Source of the DNA: AWTP1-13 sp035550075
Lineage (GTDB): Bacteria; Pseudomonadota; Alphaproteobacteria; Rhizobiales; Hyphomicrobiaceae
Assembly: GCA_035550075.1 (NCBI GenBank)
Contig: DASZQG010000155.1
Coordinates: forward strand, 1-14,113
Length of the DNA: 14,113 bases
Direction: 5' to 3'
Below, piece after piece: positions 1-7,844 of the stretch; position 1 is the first letter of the stretch; each line of letters opens with the position of its first letter. The notes below the pieces were generated by a model that worked only from the letters and a program-made list of their open reading frames with translations, ran no database searches and was not told the DNA's origin. The position numbers and the translations under genes were made by a program.

Positions 1-97
1 GCGAACCAGTCGGTGATGGTGGGGTGCAGGGGCAAATGGACACTCGTCTGTTGCGTCCAACTTACCCGTTTCCGCCGACTCAAGCCAAACCCACTGC

Positions 98-228
98 GTC
101 ATTCCCGCGAAAGCGGGAATCTCCGTTTGCGGAAGGCGAAAGTGGGAAGCTGTGGGTCCGCCCGCCCTGATCGTCAGTGGCCGTCACGAGGCTTGGCCAA
201 CAGAGATTCCCGCTTTCGCGGGAATGAC
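98..228. repeat. Inverted pair of palindromic (REP-like) repeats
   Basis: Two 26-bp copies at 98-123 and 203-228 are exact reverse complements of each other. Each holds its own hairpin: an 8-bp stem (ATTCCCGC paired with GCGGGAAT) closed by a GAAA or TTTC loop. Similarity extends a few bases beyond each copy (both flanks have CCAC and a TTTG/TTGG-like run). This is the layout of a dispersed REP doublet or small MITE of the 'CATTCCCGCGAAAGCGGGAAT' kind, common in proteobacterial intergenic regions. The right copy ends only 18 bp before the start codon of the kinase-like gene, so it is probably transcribed in that gene's leader. Whether it recurs elsewhere in this genome cannot be seen here. 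Confidence 0.85.
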
Positions 229-246
229 CCCGTGGTAGGGGAAGGC

Positions 247-918
247 ATGTCCGAACAAATCCAGCTCTCGCTCCGTCCCGACACAGCGCTCGCCCGGCTG
301 GAGGCGGAGGCGCAGCGGCTGCTGGTGAAGCCGGGCCGGTCGGTGCTGGGGATCGCGGGCGGACCGGGGAGCGGCAAATCCACGCTGGCAACAAAGCTGG
401 TCGCTGCCCTCAATGCACAGGACGCGGGGATTGCGGCCTATGTACCGATGGACGGCTTCCATGTGAAGCATGCCAAGCTCGAGGCGCTGGGGACAGCAGG
501 GGATAAGGGGGCGCCCCATACCTTCGAGGCGGCCGCCTTTGAGGCCTTTCTCGCGCGGCTGAAGGTGGCGCATGAGGCGGTGAGCGGACCGGGCTATTCG
601 CGCAAGATCGAAGATGTGGTGGACGATGCGTTCACCGTCGCCCCGGAAACGCGGCTGCTGGTGGTGGAAGGCAACTACATCCTGCTTGCGTCGTCGCCAT
701 GGTGGCGGATCAAGCCGCTGCTCGATCTCAGCGTGTTCATCGATGTGCCGCGCGAGCTGGTCGAGAAGCGGCTGATGAAGCGGCACGCCGAGGAAGGGCT
801 GTTCACCGAGGAGCGCAACCGGGCGCATATCGCGCGGGTCGATCTGCCGAACTATGATCTGGTGCTGCGGAGCCGGCCGCGGGCGGACATGGCGATCACA
901 TTGCTTACGGCAGAGTGA
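247..918 (+). CDS. Nucleoside/nucleotide kinase family protein (uridine-kinase-like P-loop)
   Basis: A 223-aa soluble protein of the P-loop kinase family that includes uridine kinases, pantothenate kinase and YggC-like kinases. It is expected to transfer the ATP gamma-phosphate to a small hydroxylated substrate in the cytoplasm. The Walker A motif GGPGSGKST lies at residues 38-46. The phrase MDGFH at 68-72 matches the substrate/Mg-binding aspartate region of the family. VVEGNYIL (139-146) precedes the FIDVP strand, and a lid-like arginine-rich segment follows (KRLMKRH, about 174-180). The start at 247 is chosen because GGGGAAGG lies just before it and similarity to the family begins there. 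The frame stays open upstream to 13, but only through the repeat pair. The 3' end overlaps the convergent pyrD end by 14 bp. The exact substrate is not identifiable. Confidence 0.85.
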   Translation: MSEQIQLSLRPDTALARLEAEAQRLLVKPGRSVLGIAGGPGSGKSTLATKLVAALNAQDAGIAAYVPMDGFHVKHAKLEALGTAGDKGAPHTFEAAAFEAFLARLKVAHEAVSGPGYSRKIEDVVDDAFTVAPETRLLVVEGNYILLASSPWWRIKPLLDLSVFIDVPRELVEKRLMKRHAEEGLFTEERNRAHIARVDLPNYDLVLRSRPRADMAITLLTAE

Positions 919-2014
919 TCTTCCCGGCCGCCCAGTCGGCGGTGCTGCGCCCCACAAGCTCGGCGATGTTGCGCTTTCCCTCGGCGCGGATCGAGGCCAC
1001 CAGCCCGCGCTTGATGCGATCGAGCAGATCCAGTCCGCCGAAGACGAGGGCGGAGTAGAGCTGGATGGCATTGGCGCCGGCCTCGAACTTGGCCAGGGCC
1101 GATTGCGGCGAGTGGATGCCGCCGACGCCGATGATCGGCAGTGCGGTGCGCTGGCGCATCTGGGCGAGACGCTGCGTCGCGAGATGGAACAGCGGCTTGC
1201 CCGAGAGGCCGCCGGTCTCGGTGGCGTTTTCCATGCCGGCCACCGCATCGCGCGAGACGGTGGTGTTGGAGACGATGAGGCCGTCGAGATCGGTCGCGGC
1301 GACGGTGCGGGCGATGGCGTCGAGTGCCGGTTCGTCGAGATCGGGGGCGAGTTTGAGGAACACCGGCACGCGCGTCTTTGCCTTGCTGCGCGCCTTGAGC
1401 ACGGCTTCGAGCAATTTTGCCAGCGCGTCGGCCTGTTGGAGATTGCGCAGGCCCGGCGTGTTCGGCGACGAGATGTTGACCGTGAGGTAGTCGGCGACAT
1501 CGGCGAAGCGGGTGACGCCCTTCACATAGTCGGCGACGAAATCCTCGCTGTCCTTGTTGGCGCCGATATTGACACCGAGGGCGGCGGCCACGCGCGTGTC
1601 GCGCAGGCGGCGGAACACGTCGTCGTGGCCGTCATTGTTGAACCCCATGCGATTGATGACGCCCTCAGCGCCGGCGATGCGGAAGAGGCGCGGCTTGGGA
1701 TTGCCCTGTTGCGGACGCGGCGTGACGGTACCCACTTCCACCATGCCGAAACCCATCAGCGCGAGCGGGCGCGGCACCTCGCCATTCTTGTCGAAGCCGG
1801 CCGCCATGCCGATGGGGTTGGCGAGGTCGAGGCCGGCGAGCGACGTCCTGAGCTCGGGCGCATCGGGCGCATCCTGCTCGGGCGCGAGTCCAAGCCGCAG
1901 CGCCGTGATGGTCGCGCCATGGGCGATTTCGGGGTCCATGCGCAGCAGGCCGTCGCGGGTGAGTGCGGCCACCGCCGGTACGCGCAACAGCGGCGAGAGC
2001 CGCGACAGGATCAT
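905..2014 (-). CDS. pyrD: Dihydroorotate dehydrogenase (quinone), class 2
   Basis: A 369-aa class 2 dihydroorotate dehydrogenase. It oxidises dihydroorotate to orotate in de novo pyrimidine synthesis and passes electrons through FMN to membrane quinone. The N-terminal helical extension (residues 1-45) is the membrane-association region typical of class 2. NPIGMAAGFDKNGE (66-79) starts the barrel, NRMGFNN is at 121-127, and NISSPNTPGLR (180-190) holds the serine used as catalytic base in class 2 enzymes (here S183). IIGVGGI and a late NAIQLYSAL segment form the FMN phosphate site. The length is normal for the family. The start codon overlaps the stop of the upstream DUF952 gene as ATGA (2014-2011), so the two form a translationally coupled operon. 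The 3' end overlaps the convergent kinase gene. Confidence 0.97.
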   Translation of the reverse strand: MILSRLSPLLRVPAVAALTRDGLLRMDPEIAHGATITALRLGLAPEQDAPDAPELRTSLAGLDLANPIGMAAGFDKNGEVPRPLALMGFGMVEVGTVTPRPQQGNPKPRLFRIAGAEGVINRMGFNNDGHDDVFRRLRDTRVAAALGVNIGANKDSEDFVADYVKGVTRFADVADYLTVNISSPNTPGLRNLQQADALAKLLEAVLKARSKAKTRVPVFLKLAPDLDEPALDAIARTVAATDLDGLIVSNTTVSRDAVAGMENATETGGLSGKPLFHLATQRLAQMRQRTALPIIGVGGIHSPQSALAKFEAGANAIQLYSALVFGGLDLLDRIKRGLVASIRAEGKRNIAELVGRSTADWAAGKITLP

Positions 2015-2376
2015 GTCGCCCAGATCGGCAGGGAGGCGTCGCCGTCGCCATCCACCGCGATGCGCGCCTCGTTGACCACGGCGCTCCAGCTGAGCGGACC
2101 GTAAAGATGGGGAAAGAGCTGGCTGCCGCGCGAAGGCTCCCAGCGCAAGCCCGCTCCGAGCGTGGCGGGGCGGACGGAGAGCAGGGTCAGATCTTTCCTC
2201 CCCGCGAAGTGGAGCCGCAGCGTCTCCCGCAATTGCGCAGCCGTAGAGAAATGGATGTAGCCGTCATTCTCGTCGATCGGCATCAGCGGGAAGTCCCCGC
2301 GCGCCTGGGCGGCCTCTGAAACGGCGGTTTCGGCCACTTTGTAGATGAAATCGGGAAGTGATTCAGGCGCGGCCAT
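2011..2376 (-). CDS. DUF952 domain-containing protein
   Basis: A 121-aa protein that matches the DUF952 family, a small fold related to ADP-ribosyltransferase-like domains whose function is not established. Family features visible are the start IYKVAE, then DGYIHFSTAAQL (about residues 38-49, the conserved H-F-S), the arginine-rich WEPSRGSQLFPHLYGPL segment, and the end VVNEARI. The length is typical. The gene starts at an ATG at 2376 and ends in a 4-bp ATGA overlap with pyrD, an arrangement repeatedly seen in alphaproteobacteria. It may therefore be co-expressed with pyrimidine synthesis, though no direct functional link is known. It is divergent from the S24 regulator gene, with 128 bp between the starts. 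Confidence 0.9.
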   Translation of the reverse strand: MAAPESLPDFIYKVAETAVSEAAQARGDFPLMPIDENDGYIHFSTAAQLRETLRLHFAGRKDLTLLSVRPATLGAGLRWEPSRGSQLFPHLYGPLSWSAVVNEARIAVDGDGDASLPIWAT

Positions 2377-2466
2377 GGGGCTTGTCGTAAGGCGCGACGG
2401 GGGCGATCACAAGTCTGCGGGATGCCTTTACACTAGGGGCAATACCGACTAGACGGATAGGAGTTT

Positions 2467-2482
2467 TGTCCCATTTGGGACA
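2467..2482. promoter_or_regulatory. Palindromic operator of the S24 regulator
   Basis: The arms TGTCCCA and TGGGACA form a perfect 7+7 inverted repeat around a TT centre. It sits 22 bp before the chosen start codon of the S24-family repressor gene and between two divergent genes. A further TTTGTCC half-site follows at about 2495-2501. LexA/CI-like repressors commonly bind such sites in their own promoter. Autoregulation is an inference. A TTTACA at 2427-2432 may be the -35 element, with no convincing -10. Confidence 0.55.
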
Positions 2483-2504
2483 GATTTCCTTGGGTTTGTC
2501 CGCT

Positions 2505-3146
2505 ATGCTCTCGCACAGCGCCATCTGGGATGCCATCGATTCCCTTGCCGCCCGGCACGGCTTTTCGACGTCCGGGCTGGCGCGGCTGGCCGGGCTCGAC
2601 GCCACGGCGTTCAACAAATCCAAGCGAGTGAGCCCGGATGGACGGGATCGTTGGCCCTCGACCGAAAGTATCGCCAAGGTGCTGGAGGCGACGGGCGAGA
2701 GCTTCGACGCCTTCATCGCCGGCGGCACCTATATCACGCAGCCCTCCGCGCCGGCTCCCGCCGTCATGCTGCCGCTGATCGGCTTTGCGCAGGCCGGCGC
2801 AGGCGGCTTCTTCGACAGCGCGGGGTTTCCTGCCGGACAAGGCTGGGACGAGGTGAAGCTGCCCACGGGGCCCGAGGGCGGACTCTACGCGCTCGAGGTC
2901 AGCGGCGATTCCATGTTGCCGCTCTATCGCGACGGCGACCGCATCGTGGTGTCGCCTACCGAGCAGGTGCGGCGCGGCGACCGCGTCGTGGTCAGGACAC
3001 GCCATGGCGAGGTGATGGCCAAAGTGCTGGCACGGCAGACGGCCAAGCAGGTGGAACTGCATTCGCTCAATCCCGCTTATCCGGCGCGCATTCTCGATGC
3101 GCAGGATGTGGAATGGATGGCGCGGATCATCTGGGCCAGCCAGTGA
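2505..3146 (+). CDS. HTH regulator with S24 (LexA/CI-like) peptidase domain
   Basis: A 213-aa repressor with an N-terminal helix-turn-helix and a C-terminal S24 auto-peptidase domain, like LexA and phage CI proteins, which cut themselves upon DNA damage. The HTH spans about residues 8-70 (GLARLAGLDATAFNKSKR). The scissile Ala-Gly is probably A97-G98 in FAQAGAGG. The catalytic serine is S136 in SGDSMLPL, and the lysine is K173 in VMAKVLAR. The start ATG at 2505 is preferred over a TTG at 2466, because that TTG lies inside the palindromic operator and similarity to the family begins at about 2505. No strong Shine-Dalgarno is seen. The stop shares a base with the next start (TGATG), so the hydrolase-like gene is translationally coupled to it. 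Confidence 0.9.
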   Translation: MLSHSAIWDAIDSLAARHGFSTSGLARLAGLDATAFNKSKRVSPDGRDRWPSTESIAKVLEATGESFDAFIAGGTYITQPSAPAPAVMLPLIGFAQAGAGGFFDSAGFPAGQGWDEVKLPTGPEGGLYALEVSGDSMLPLYRDGDRIVVSPTEQVRRGDRVVVRTRHGEVMAKVLARQTAKQVELHSLNPAYPARILDAQDVEWMARIIWASQ

Positions 3147-3757
3147 TGGATGTGCTGCTGCCGCCCGGCGGCGAGGGTCCCGGGGTTCTCCTTGCGCATC
3201 CTTGGTGGGGGTTGAACCGGACCATCCGCGACTATGGCATGGCACTGTCGCGCGAGGGATTCGTGGTCGGGCTCGCCGATCTCTTCGGCGGCGAGACGGC
3301 GACGGAGATCGACGCCGCGGAGGGCCTGATCCGCAAGCATTGGAATGGTGCCGGCCCAGGCATCGAGGCCGCGCTCGGCGAACTCGGCCGGCACAGCGCG
3401 GTGACGTCGCCGCAGCTCGGCGCGATCGGCTTCTCCTTCGGCGGCTTTCATCTGCTGGCGTCGCTGGACGAGGATTTGCCGCTTGCGGGACTGGTCACCT
3501 ACTACGCAACGCATCCGCTGCGGGGCACGCACGCGCCGGTGCTGGCGCATTTCGCGGCGGACGATGATTTCGAGAGTGCCGCCGACGTCGCCGCCATGAC
3601 CGCCGCACTCAAGGCGGCGGGGCCACCCAATGCGACCGAAACCTATCCCAGCACGAAGCACTGGTTCGCGGAAGCGGACCGGCCGGAATATGTCGAGGCC
3701 GCGGCAGAGCTCGCGTTCGGGCGGACTGTCACGTTCCTGCACAACCGCTTGGGCTAG
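3146..3757 (+). CDS. Dienelactone hydrolase family protein (alpha/beta hydrolase)
   Basis: A 203-aa alpha/beta hydrolase close to the dienelactone hydrolase family. The order fits: HPWWGLN (18-24, near the oxyanion hole), LADLFGG (43-49), the nucleophile elbow GFSFGG (95-100), an acidic loop AADDDF (137-142) and the histidine in STKHWF (169-174). The probable triad is S97, D139-D141 and H172. Classical dienelactone hydrolases use a cysteine at the elbow, so this serine form more likely acts as an esterase or carboxymethylenebutenolidase-like enzyme of unknown substrate. No signal peptide is seen, so it is probably cytoplasmic. It overlaps the S24 regulator stop by one base, and overlaps the convergent lysS 3' end by four bases. 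Confidence 0.88.
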   Translation: MDVLLPPGGEGPGVLLAHPWWGLNRTIRDYGMALSREGFVVGLADLFGGETATEIDAAEGLIRKHWNGAGPGIEAALGELGRHSAVTSPQLGAIGFSFGGFHLLASLDEDLPLAGLVTYYATHPLRGTHAPVLAHFAADDDFESAADVAAMTAALKAAGPPNATETYPSTKHWFAEADRPEYVEAAAELAFGRTVTFLHNRLG

Positions 3758-5367
3758 GACACGGTCTTCAGCAGCTTGCCCGCCAGCGCGTCCTCGATGA
3801 GCCTGCGCGTTTCGGCGACGCCATAGAGCGCGACGAAGCTGCCGAAGCGCGGGCCCTGATCGGCGCCGAGCAGCACCTGATAGATGGCCCCGAACCAGTC
3901 GCGCAGCGGCTCGAATTTGTGCGCATTGCCGACGGCATAGACGATGTCCTGCAGCTCTTTGGCGTCGAGCCCGTCCTTGCCCGCGAACTGGGCGTGGAGA
4001 TCCTGCAGCGCCGCGCGCTCCTTGTCGGTCGGTGCGCGGAAGGTCTTGGTCGGGCGCACCTCGTCCTGGAAGTAGCGCACCGCGTAACCGACGAGCCGGT
4101 CCAGCTCGGGATTGGTTGCCGGCGTCTCACCGGGAAGGCGCCGCGACAGATAGCTCCACACCACCGATGGCTCATGCGCATTCGCCGCCGAAGCGAGGTT
4201 CAGCAGCAGGCCGAAGGTCACCGGCATGTCGAGCTGCGGCGGATGACCCGTGTGGATGTGGAAGGCCGGGTTCTCAAGCTGCTCGGCCGTCGCCTGTCCA
4301 TGATAGGCCGCCACAAACTGATAGTACTCGTCCACGGCGCGCGGGATCACGTCGAAATAGAGGCGCTTGGCGACGCGCGGCTTCTGGAACATGTAGAGCG
4401 CGAGGCTCTCGGGGCTCGCATAAGCCAGCCATTCGTCGATGGTCAGCCCGTTGCCCTTGGACTTCGAGATCTTCTGGCCAAGCTCATCGAGGAACAGCTC
4501 GTAGACATAATGCTCGGGCGGGTTGCCGCCGAGGATGGCGCAGATGCGGTCATAGACCGACTGATTGGTCTGGTGGTCCTTGCCGAACATTTCGAAATCG
4601 ACGCCGAGCGCATACCAGCGCATGCCGAAATCGGGCTTCCATTGCAGCTTGCAATAGCCGCCGGTGACCGGCAGCGTCGTCTCGGTGCCGTCCTCGTCGT
4701 CGAAGGTGACGGTGCCCGCTTTGGCATCGACGGCCTTCATCGGCACATAGAGCACCCTTCCAGTCTTGGGCGAGATCGGCAGGAAAGGCGAATAGGTCGC
4801 CTGCCGCTCCGGCCCGAGCGTGGGCAGCATCACCCCCATGATCTCGTCGTACTTCTCGGCGGCACGGATCAGCGCGGCGTCGAACTTTCCCGACTTGTAA
4901 TAGTCGGTCGCGCTGGCGAATTCGTAGTTGAAGCCGAAAGTGTCGAGGAAGCGGCGGAGCATCGCATTGTTGTGGTGACCGAAGCTCTCATAGTCGCCGC
5001 TGAACGGATTGGGCACGCTGGTCAGCGGCTTGTGCAGATGCGGCTCGAGGAAGCCCCGGTCCGGCACGTTGTCCGGAATCTTGCGCATGCCGTCCATGTC
5101 GTCCGAGAAGCAGAGCAGGCGCGTCGGGATCTCGTCGCGGGTCAGCAGGCGGAACGCGGTGCGCACCATCGTGGTGCGCGCGACTTCGCCGAAGGTGCCG
5201 ATATGCGGCAGGCCCGAGGGACCGTAGCCGGTCTCGAACAGCGCCTCCTTCTTTCCTGTCTTGTTCAGCCGCGCGACGATCTTGCGCGCTTCCTCGAACG
5301 GCCAGGCCTTGGCGGTCTGGGCGGCAGCGAAAAAGGCGGGATCGAGGGGCGGCAGCGGGGCGGTCAC
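3754..5367 (-). CDS. lysS: Lysine--tRNA ligase, class I
   Basis: A 537-aa class I lysyl-tRNA synthetase, the archaeal-type form (also called LysK) that many alphaproteobacteria use in place of the class II enzyme. It charges tRNA-Lys with lysine in the cytoplasm. The HIGH-like motif is PHIG (54-57, in GPSGLPHIGTFGE) and the KMSKS motif is KISKS (299-303). SDDMDGMRKIP (88-98) and GKDHQTN (262-268) are further catalytic-domain landmarks. The C-terminal helical part (about 340-537) is the anticodon-binding domain. The length is normal and the frame intact. It starts with ATG at 5367, divergent from the TerB-like gene with about 120 bp between them. The 3' ends of lysS and the hydrolase gene overlap by 4 bp. 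Confidence 0.97.
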   Translation of the reverse strand: MTAPLPPLDPAFFAAAQTAKAWPFEEARKIVARLNKTGKKEALFETGYGPSGLPHIGTFGEVARTTMVRTAFRLLTRDEIPTRLLCFSDDMDGMRKIPDNVPDRGFLEPHLHKPLTSVPNPFSGDYESFGHHNNAMLRRFLDTFGFNYEFASATDYYKSGKFDAALIRAAEKYDEIMGVMLPTLGPERQATYSPFLPISPKTGRVLYVPMKAVDAKAGTVTFDDEDGTETTLPVTGGYCKLQWKPDFGMRWYALGVDFEMFGKDHQTNQSVYDRICAILGGNPPEHYVYELFLDELGQKISKSKGNGLTIDEWLAYASPESLALYMFQKPRVAKRLYFDVIPRAVDEYYQFVAAYHGQATAEQLENPAFHIHTGHPPQLDMPVTFGLLLNLASAANAHEPSVVWSYLSRRLPGETPATNPELDRLVGYAVRYFQDEVRPTKTFRAPTDKERAALQDLHAQFAGKDGLDAKELQDIVYAVGNAHKFEPLRDWFGAIYQVLLGADQGPRFGSFVALYGVAETRRLIEDALAGKLLKTVS

Positions 5368-5489
5368 GGCGGCATTCCGGAGAGAGGAGACGGGCGCGGC
5401 ACGTGTTGCCCACCCGGACGCGCCGAGTCAACTGGACAAGCGGGGCGTCAGTCCCTAGCTATGCGGCCAAATCCAACTTCGAGGCCCCA

Positions 5490-5897
5490 ATGCCCCTCTC
5501 GACCCAGGAAGCCCTGATCTACGCCATGGTGCTCGCATCATCCTCCGACGCCAAGGTCAGCGACCGCGAGCTCAAGATGATCGAGGACATCGTGGTGCTG
5601 CTGCCGGTGTTCGAGGGCTATGACGTCAACAATCTCGCGGGGACCGCCCGCGACTGCCTCGACCTGATCAAGGACAGCTCAAGCCTCGACAAGGTGCTCG
5701 ACATGGTCGTCGGCGCCATACCGGCCCGGCTGCATGATACGGCCTATGCAATGGCCGTGGAGGTCGCGGCCGTGGACCTACGGCTCGAGCAGGAAGAATT
5801 GCGGCTGCTGGAGATGCTGCGCGACCGGCTGCAATGCGACAGCCTTGTCACCGCGGCGATCGAGGCATCGGCCCGGGCGCGCCTGCGGAAGGCGTGA
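5490..5897 (+). CDS. TerB family tellurite resistance protein
   Basis: A 135-aa all-helical protein resembling the TerB/TerB-like fold, a metal-binding helical bundle linked in some systems to tellurite resistance and stress at the membrane. Visible family features are the helix EALIYAMVLASSSD with the acidic turn ASSSDAKVSDRELKMIEDI (16-34) and a second acidic helix near EVAAVDLRLEQEELRLLE (91-108). The start ATG at 5490 has GAGG five bases before it, and an upstream in-frame TTG or GTG adds sequence of low protein quality. There are no other ter genes nearby, so tellurite resistance should not be assumed. The gene is convergent with the solute-binding gene, with only 3 bp between the stops. 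Confidence 0.8.
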   Translation: MPLSTQEALIYAMVLASSSDAKVSDRELKMIEDIVVLLPVFEGYDVNNLAGTARDCLDLIKDSSSLDKVLDMVVGAIPARLHDTAYAMAVEVAAVDLRLEQEELRLLEMLRDRLQCDSLVTAAIEASARARLRKA

Positions 5898-5900
5898 GCC

Positions 5901-6725
5901 TCAGTAGAAGCCGATGGGGAACCAGCGCAGGTAGAGTTCGTCCAGCACGCCGGAGCGCTTGAGGCGTATGAGGCCGTAATCGATCGCCTGGCGTACGGCG
6001 TCATGGCCGGCGGGTAGCGCGACCGACAAACCATCGCCGAAGAGGTCGGGCCGGAAATAGGGTGGGCCGGCGAAGCCGCAGCAGTCTGGATTGTCGTTCA
6101 GCCAGAACGAGGCGCGCATGGCGTCGCCGAAATAGGCATCGGCCTTGCCGTCGCGCACCGCTTCGAGCGCGAGGAACTCGGTGTCGAACTCAACCGGCTT
6201 CGCGTCGGGCACGTAGCGGGTGACGAAGGTCTCGTGGCTCGAGCCCTTGCGCACGGCGACGGCCTTGCCGGCCAATTGCGTCGGCGAAAAGCCGGCAATC
6301 CCCGTGTCCTTCGCAACGAACCTGCCCGGCAGCATCAGATAGATCGACGAGAAGTCGAAGCGCTTGCCGTTTTCCGGCGTCATCGCGAGCCCGGCAATGA
6401 GCGCGTCCCCCTGCCCGTCCGCCAGCGCACTGCTCGCCTGGTCCCAGGGCCAGGCCTGGATGGTGCAGGTGATTTCGAGATCGGCACAGAGGGCGCGTGC
6501 GACGTCGACGTTGAAGCCGACCAGTTCGCCCGTCGCGTCGCGATAGTTGAAGGGCGGGAAGTCGGCCGTCGTCAGGAAGCGGATCGAGGGCACCGCCGTC
6601 AAGTTCGGCACCAGATCGCGGGCGCTGGGATCGGCATGATACGGCAGGGCCTGCGCCCGAGCCGCGTCCACTCCGCCCAGCAGGCAGGCGAGACCGAGAA
6701 TCCATGCTGTAAGGCGCCGCGACAC
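5901..6725 (-). CDS. Transporter substrate-binding protein (family 3, periplasmic)
   Basis: A protein of about 274 aa with a signal peptide (RRLTAWILGLACLLGG, then ARAQA, cut probably after residue 26). It belongs to the family 3 bacterial solute-binding proteins, which deliver amino acids or similar small solutes to ABC transporters. Landmarks are LTTADFPPFNY, GFNVDVARALCADL and GDALIAGLAMTPENGKRFDFS, then KAVAVRKGSSHE and the hinge segment GKADAYFGDA. The start chosen is a GTG at 6725, because the hydrophobic signal begins just after it. A TTG at 6794 is possible but would place 23 unlikely residues before the signal. No permease or ATPase gene is nearby, so its partner is unknown. It is divergent from the glycosyltransferase gene. 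Confidence 0.88.
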   Translation of the reverse strand: MSRRLTAWILGLACLLGGVDAARAQALPYHADPSARDLVPNLTAVPSIRFLTTADFPPFNYRDATGELVGFNVDVARALCADLEITCTIQAWPWDQASSALADGQGDALIAGLAMTPENGKRFDFSSIYLMLPGRFVAKDTGIAGFSPTQLAGKAVAVRKGSSHETFVTRYVPDAKPVEFDTEFLALEAVRDGKADAYFGDAMRASFWLNDNPDCCGFAGPPYFRPDLFGDGLSVALPAGHDAVRQAIDYGLIRLKRSGVLDELYLRWFPIGFY

Positions 6726-7629
6726 GGCCGGTATATCGCCCAATTCCGCGGGATTGGCGAGGGGCAGCCGCCTGGCAGTTGACGCGGCGGACAATAAGCG
6801 AAACTACTTATCATTCGACTTCGGAAAACTGGCGTTCGGGGGCTCGCCAATTGCCGGGACGCTTGCGTGCTGTTGCGTTGCTTCGGGCTGTACTGCTCGA
6901 AAACTGCGGTTCCGACGAAGCCGCGGCGCAGCATCTGGCACAGGCGGAACGGCTCGGCGTGGACCCGCTCGATTATTGCGCCCATCGCTTCGGTCTCGGC
7001 ACAGCACTGACCTGGGAGCGAGCGGCGCAATGGGCCGGATTCTATTCCTTTCGCAAGGTTCCGCAGCCGCCTGCGGGCAGCAATGCGCGAATGGTACGGC
7101 CCGATCTGCTTGGCGGCATTCGAAGTCTGCGCCAGTCCGTGCTTGGGCGCGAGATCGTCTTCTGTGCGCCGACTTTTGCGCAGATCCTCAACCTGGCAGC
7201 CGCGCGTAGCGGTGCGTTGGTGCGCCGCACCTGCATCGTGCCGCCCGACGCGATCGAGACGGCACTCACCGCCACCATGAGCGAGCCGCTGATGGACGAA
7301 GCGCGGCAGCGGCTGACGCGGCACTGGGCCGGGGCGACGGCCTCGGTCGGATTGCCGAAATATGCGCGGCTCAGCTTCGCGCTGTTGCTGATCGCGCTGG
7401 TCGTGCTGGTGATGATCGGCGGAACACTCAGCCGCGATGTGCTGCTGCCGCTCACGGCGCTGCTCCTCGTGGGCCCCGGCATCATCCGCCTGATCGCCAC
7501 CCTGCCCCAGCCCGCGCGGTCGCCCGTGCGGCTGCTGGCCGATCGCGACCTGCCGGTCTATTCCGTACTGATCCCGCTGCGCGACGAGGCGCATATGGTG
7601 CCGATGCTGCGGCGGGCGATGAGCGCGAT

Positions 7630-7637
7630 CGACTATC
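7630..7637. repeat. Target site duplication, left copy
   Basis: CGACTATC at 7630-7637 is repeated exactly at 12158-12165, directly outside the two ends of the terminal repeats. Eight bases is the duplication length known for IS1595-family insertions. Removing one copy and the element rebuilds the codons ATC GAC TAT CCG CCT GAA. Confidence 0.95.
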
Positions 7638-7660
7638 CGGTATTATGGAGCAGTTACACC
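7638..7660 (+). repeat. Left terminal inverted repeat
   Basis: All 23 bases match the reverse complement of 12135-12157. Similarity ends right after this (T versus C, then unrelated). The repeat supplies the stop codon that ends the cut glycosyltransferase frame a little further in (TAG at 7661). Confidence 0.95.
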
Positions 7661-7844
7661 TAGGCCGGACGTTGGCTAAGTGAGTCTGTGACATAAAGGA
7701 TTCCGCATATCCACAGCCATTTGCGCCCAGCGGATTCCAATCGGGGTTTGGCCGCGTTCCGTTCCACTAACGTTCCGAGTTGGCGCTTGCGTTTGGCTGC
7801 GCCATAGTTCATATGCTCAGCCACAAAGTGCGGAGCTATGGCAA

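Larger units (their letters stand above)
6779..7663 (+). pseudogene. Glycosyltransferase family 2, 5' fragment (cut by transposon)
   Basis: The N-terminal 286 codons of a membrane glycosyltransferase. Residues about 50-110 (GVDPLDYCAHRFGLGTAL) resemble the GspE N-terminal-like domain seen in NfrB-type glycosyltransferases. Two strongly hydrophobic segments at about 200-218 and 222-240 follow, then the first strand of the GT-A domain at about 260 (VYSVLIPLRDE). The transposon enters after the first base of a proline codon at 7637. Translation then runs seven codons into the terminal repeat and stops at TAG (7661-7663). The product would be a membrane stub without catalytic residues. The start at TTG 6779 is uncertain, and a TTG at 6851 is an alternative. 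See the 3' fragment at 12166-13253. Confidence 0.85.

Noticed and set aside
1..50. Possible start of a minus-strand gene leaving the left edge
   Set aside because: A short plausible protein start can be read (from a TTG at 35), but too few bases remain to support it and no ribosome-binding site is seen.
13..246. Upstream extension of the kinase reading frame
   Set aside because: It runs through the palindromic repeat pair, has no family similarity, and a good start with Shine-Dalgarno exists at 247.
3919..5517. Long open plus-strand frame opposite lysS
   Set aside because: It is a shadow of the high-G+C lysS gene, arginine-rich with no domain pattern. The same holds for long frames opposite pyrD.
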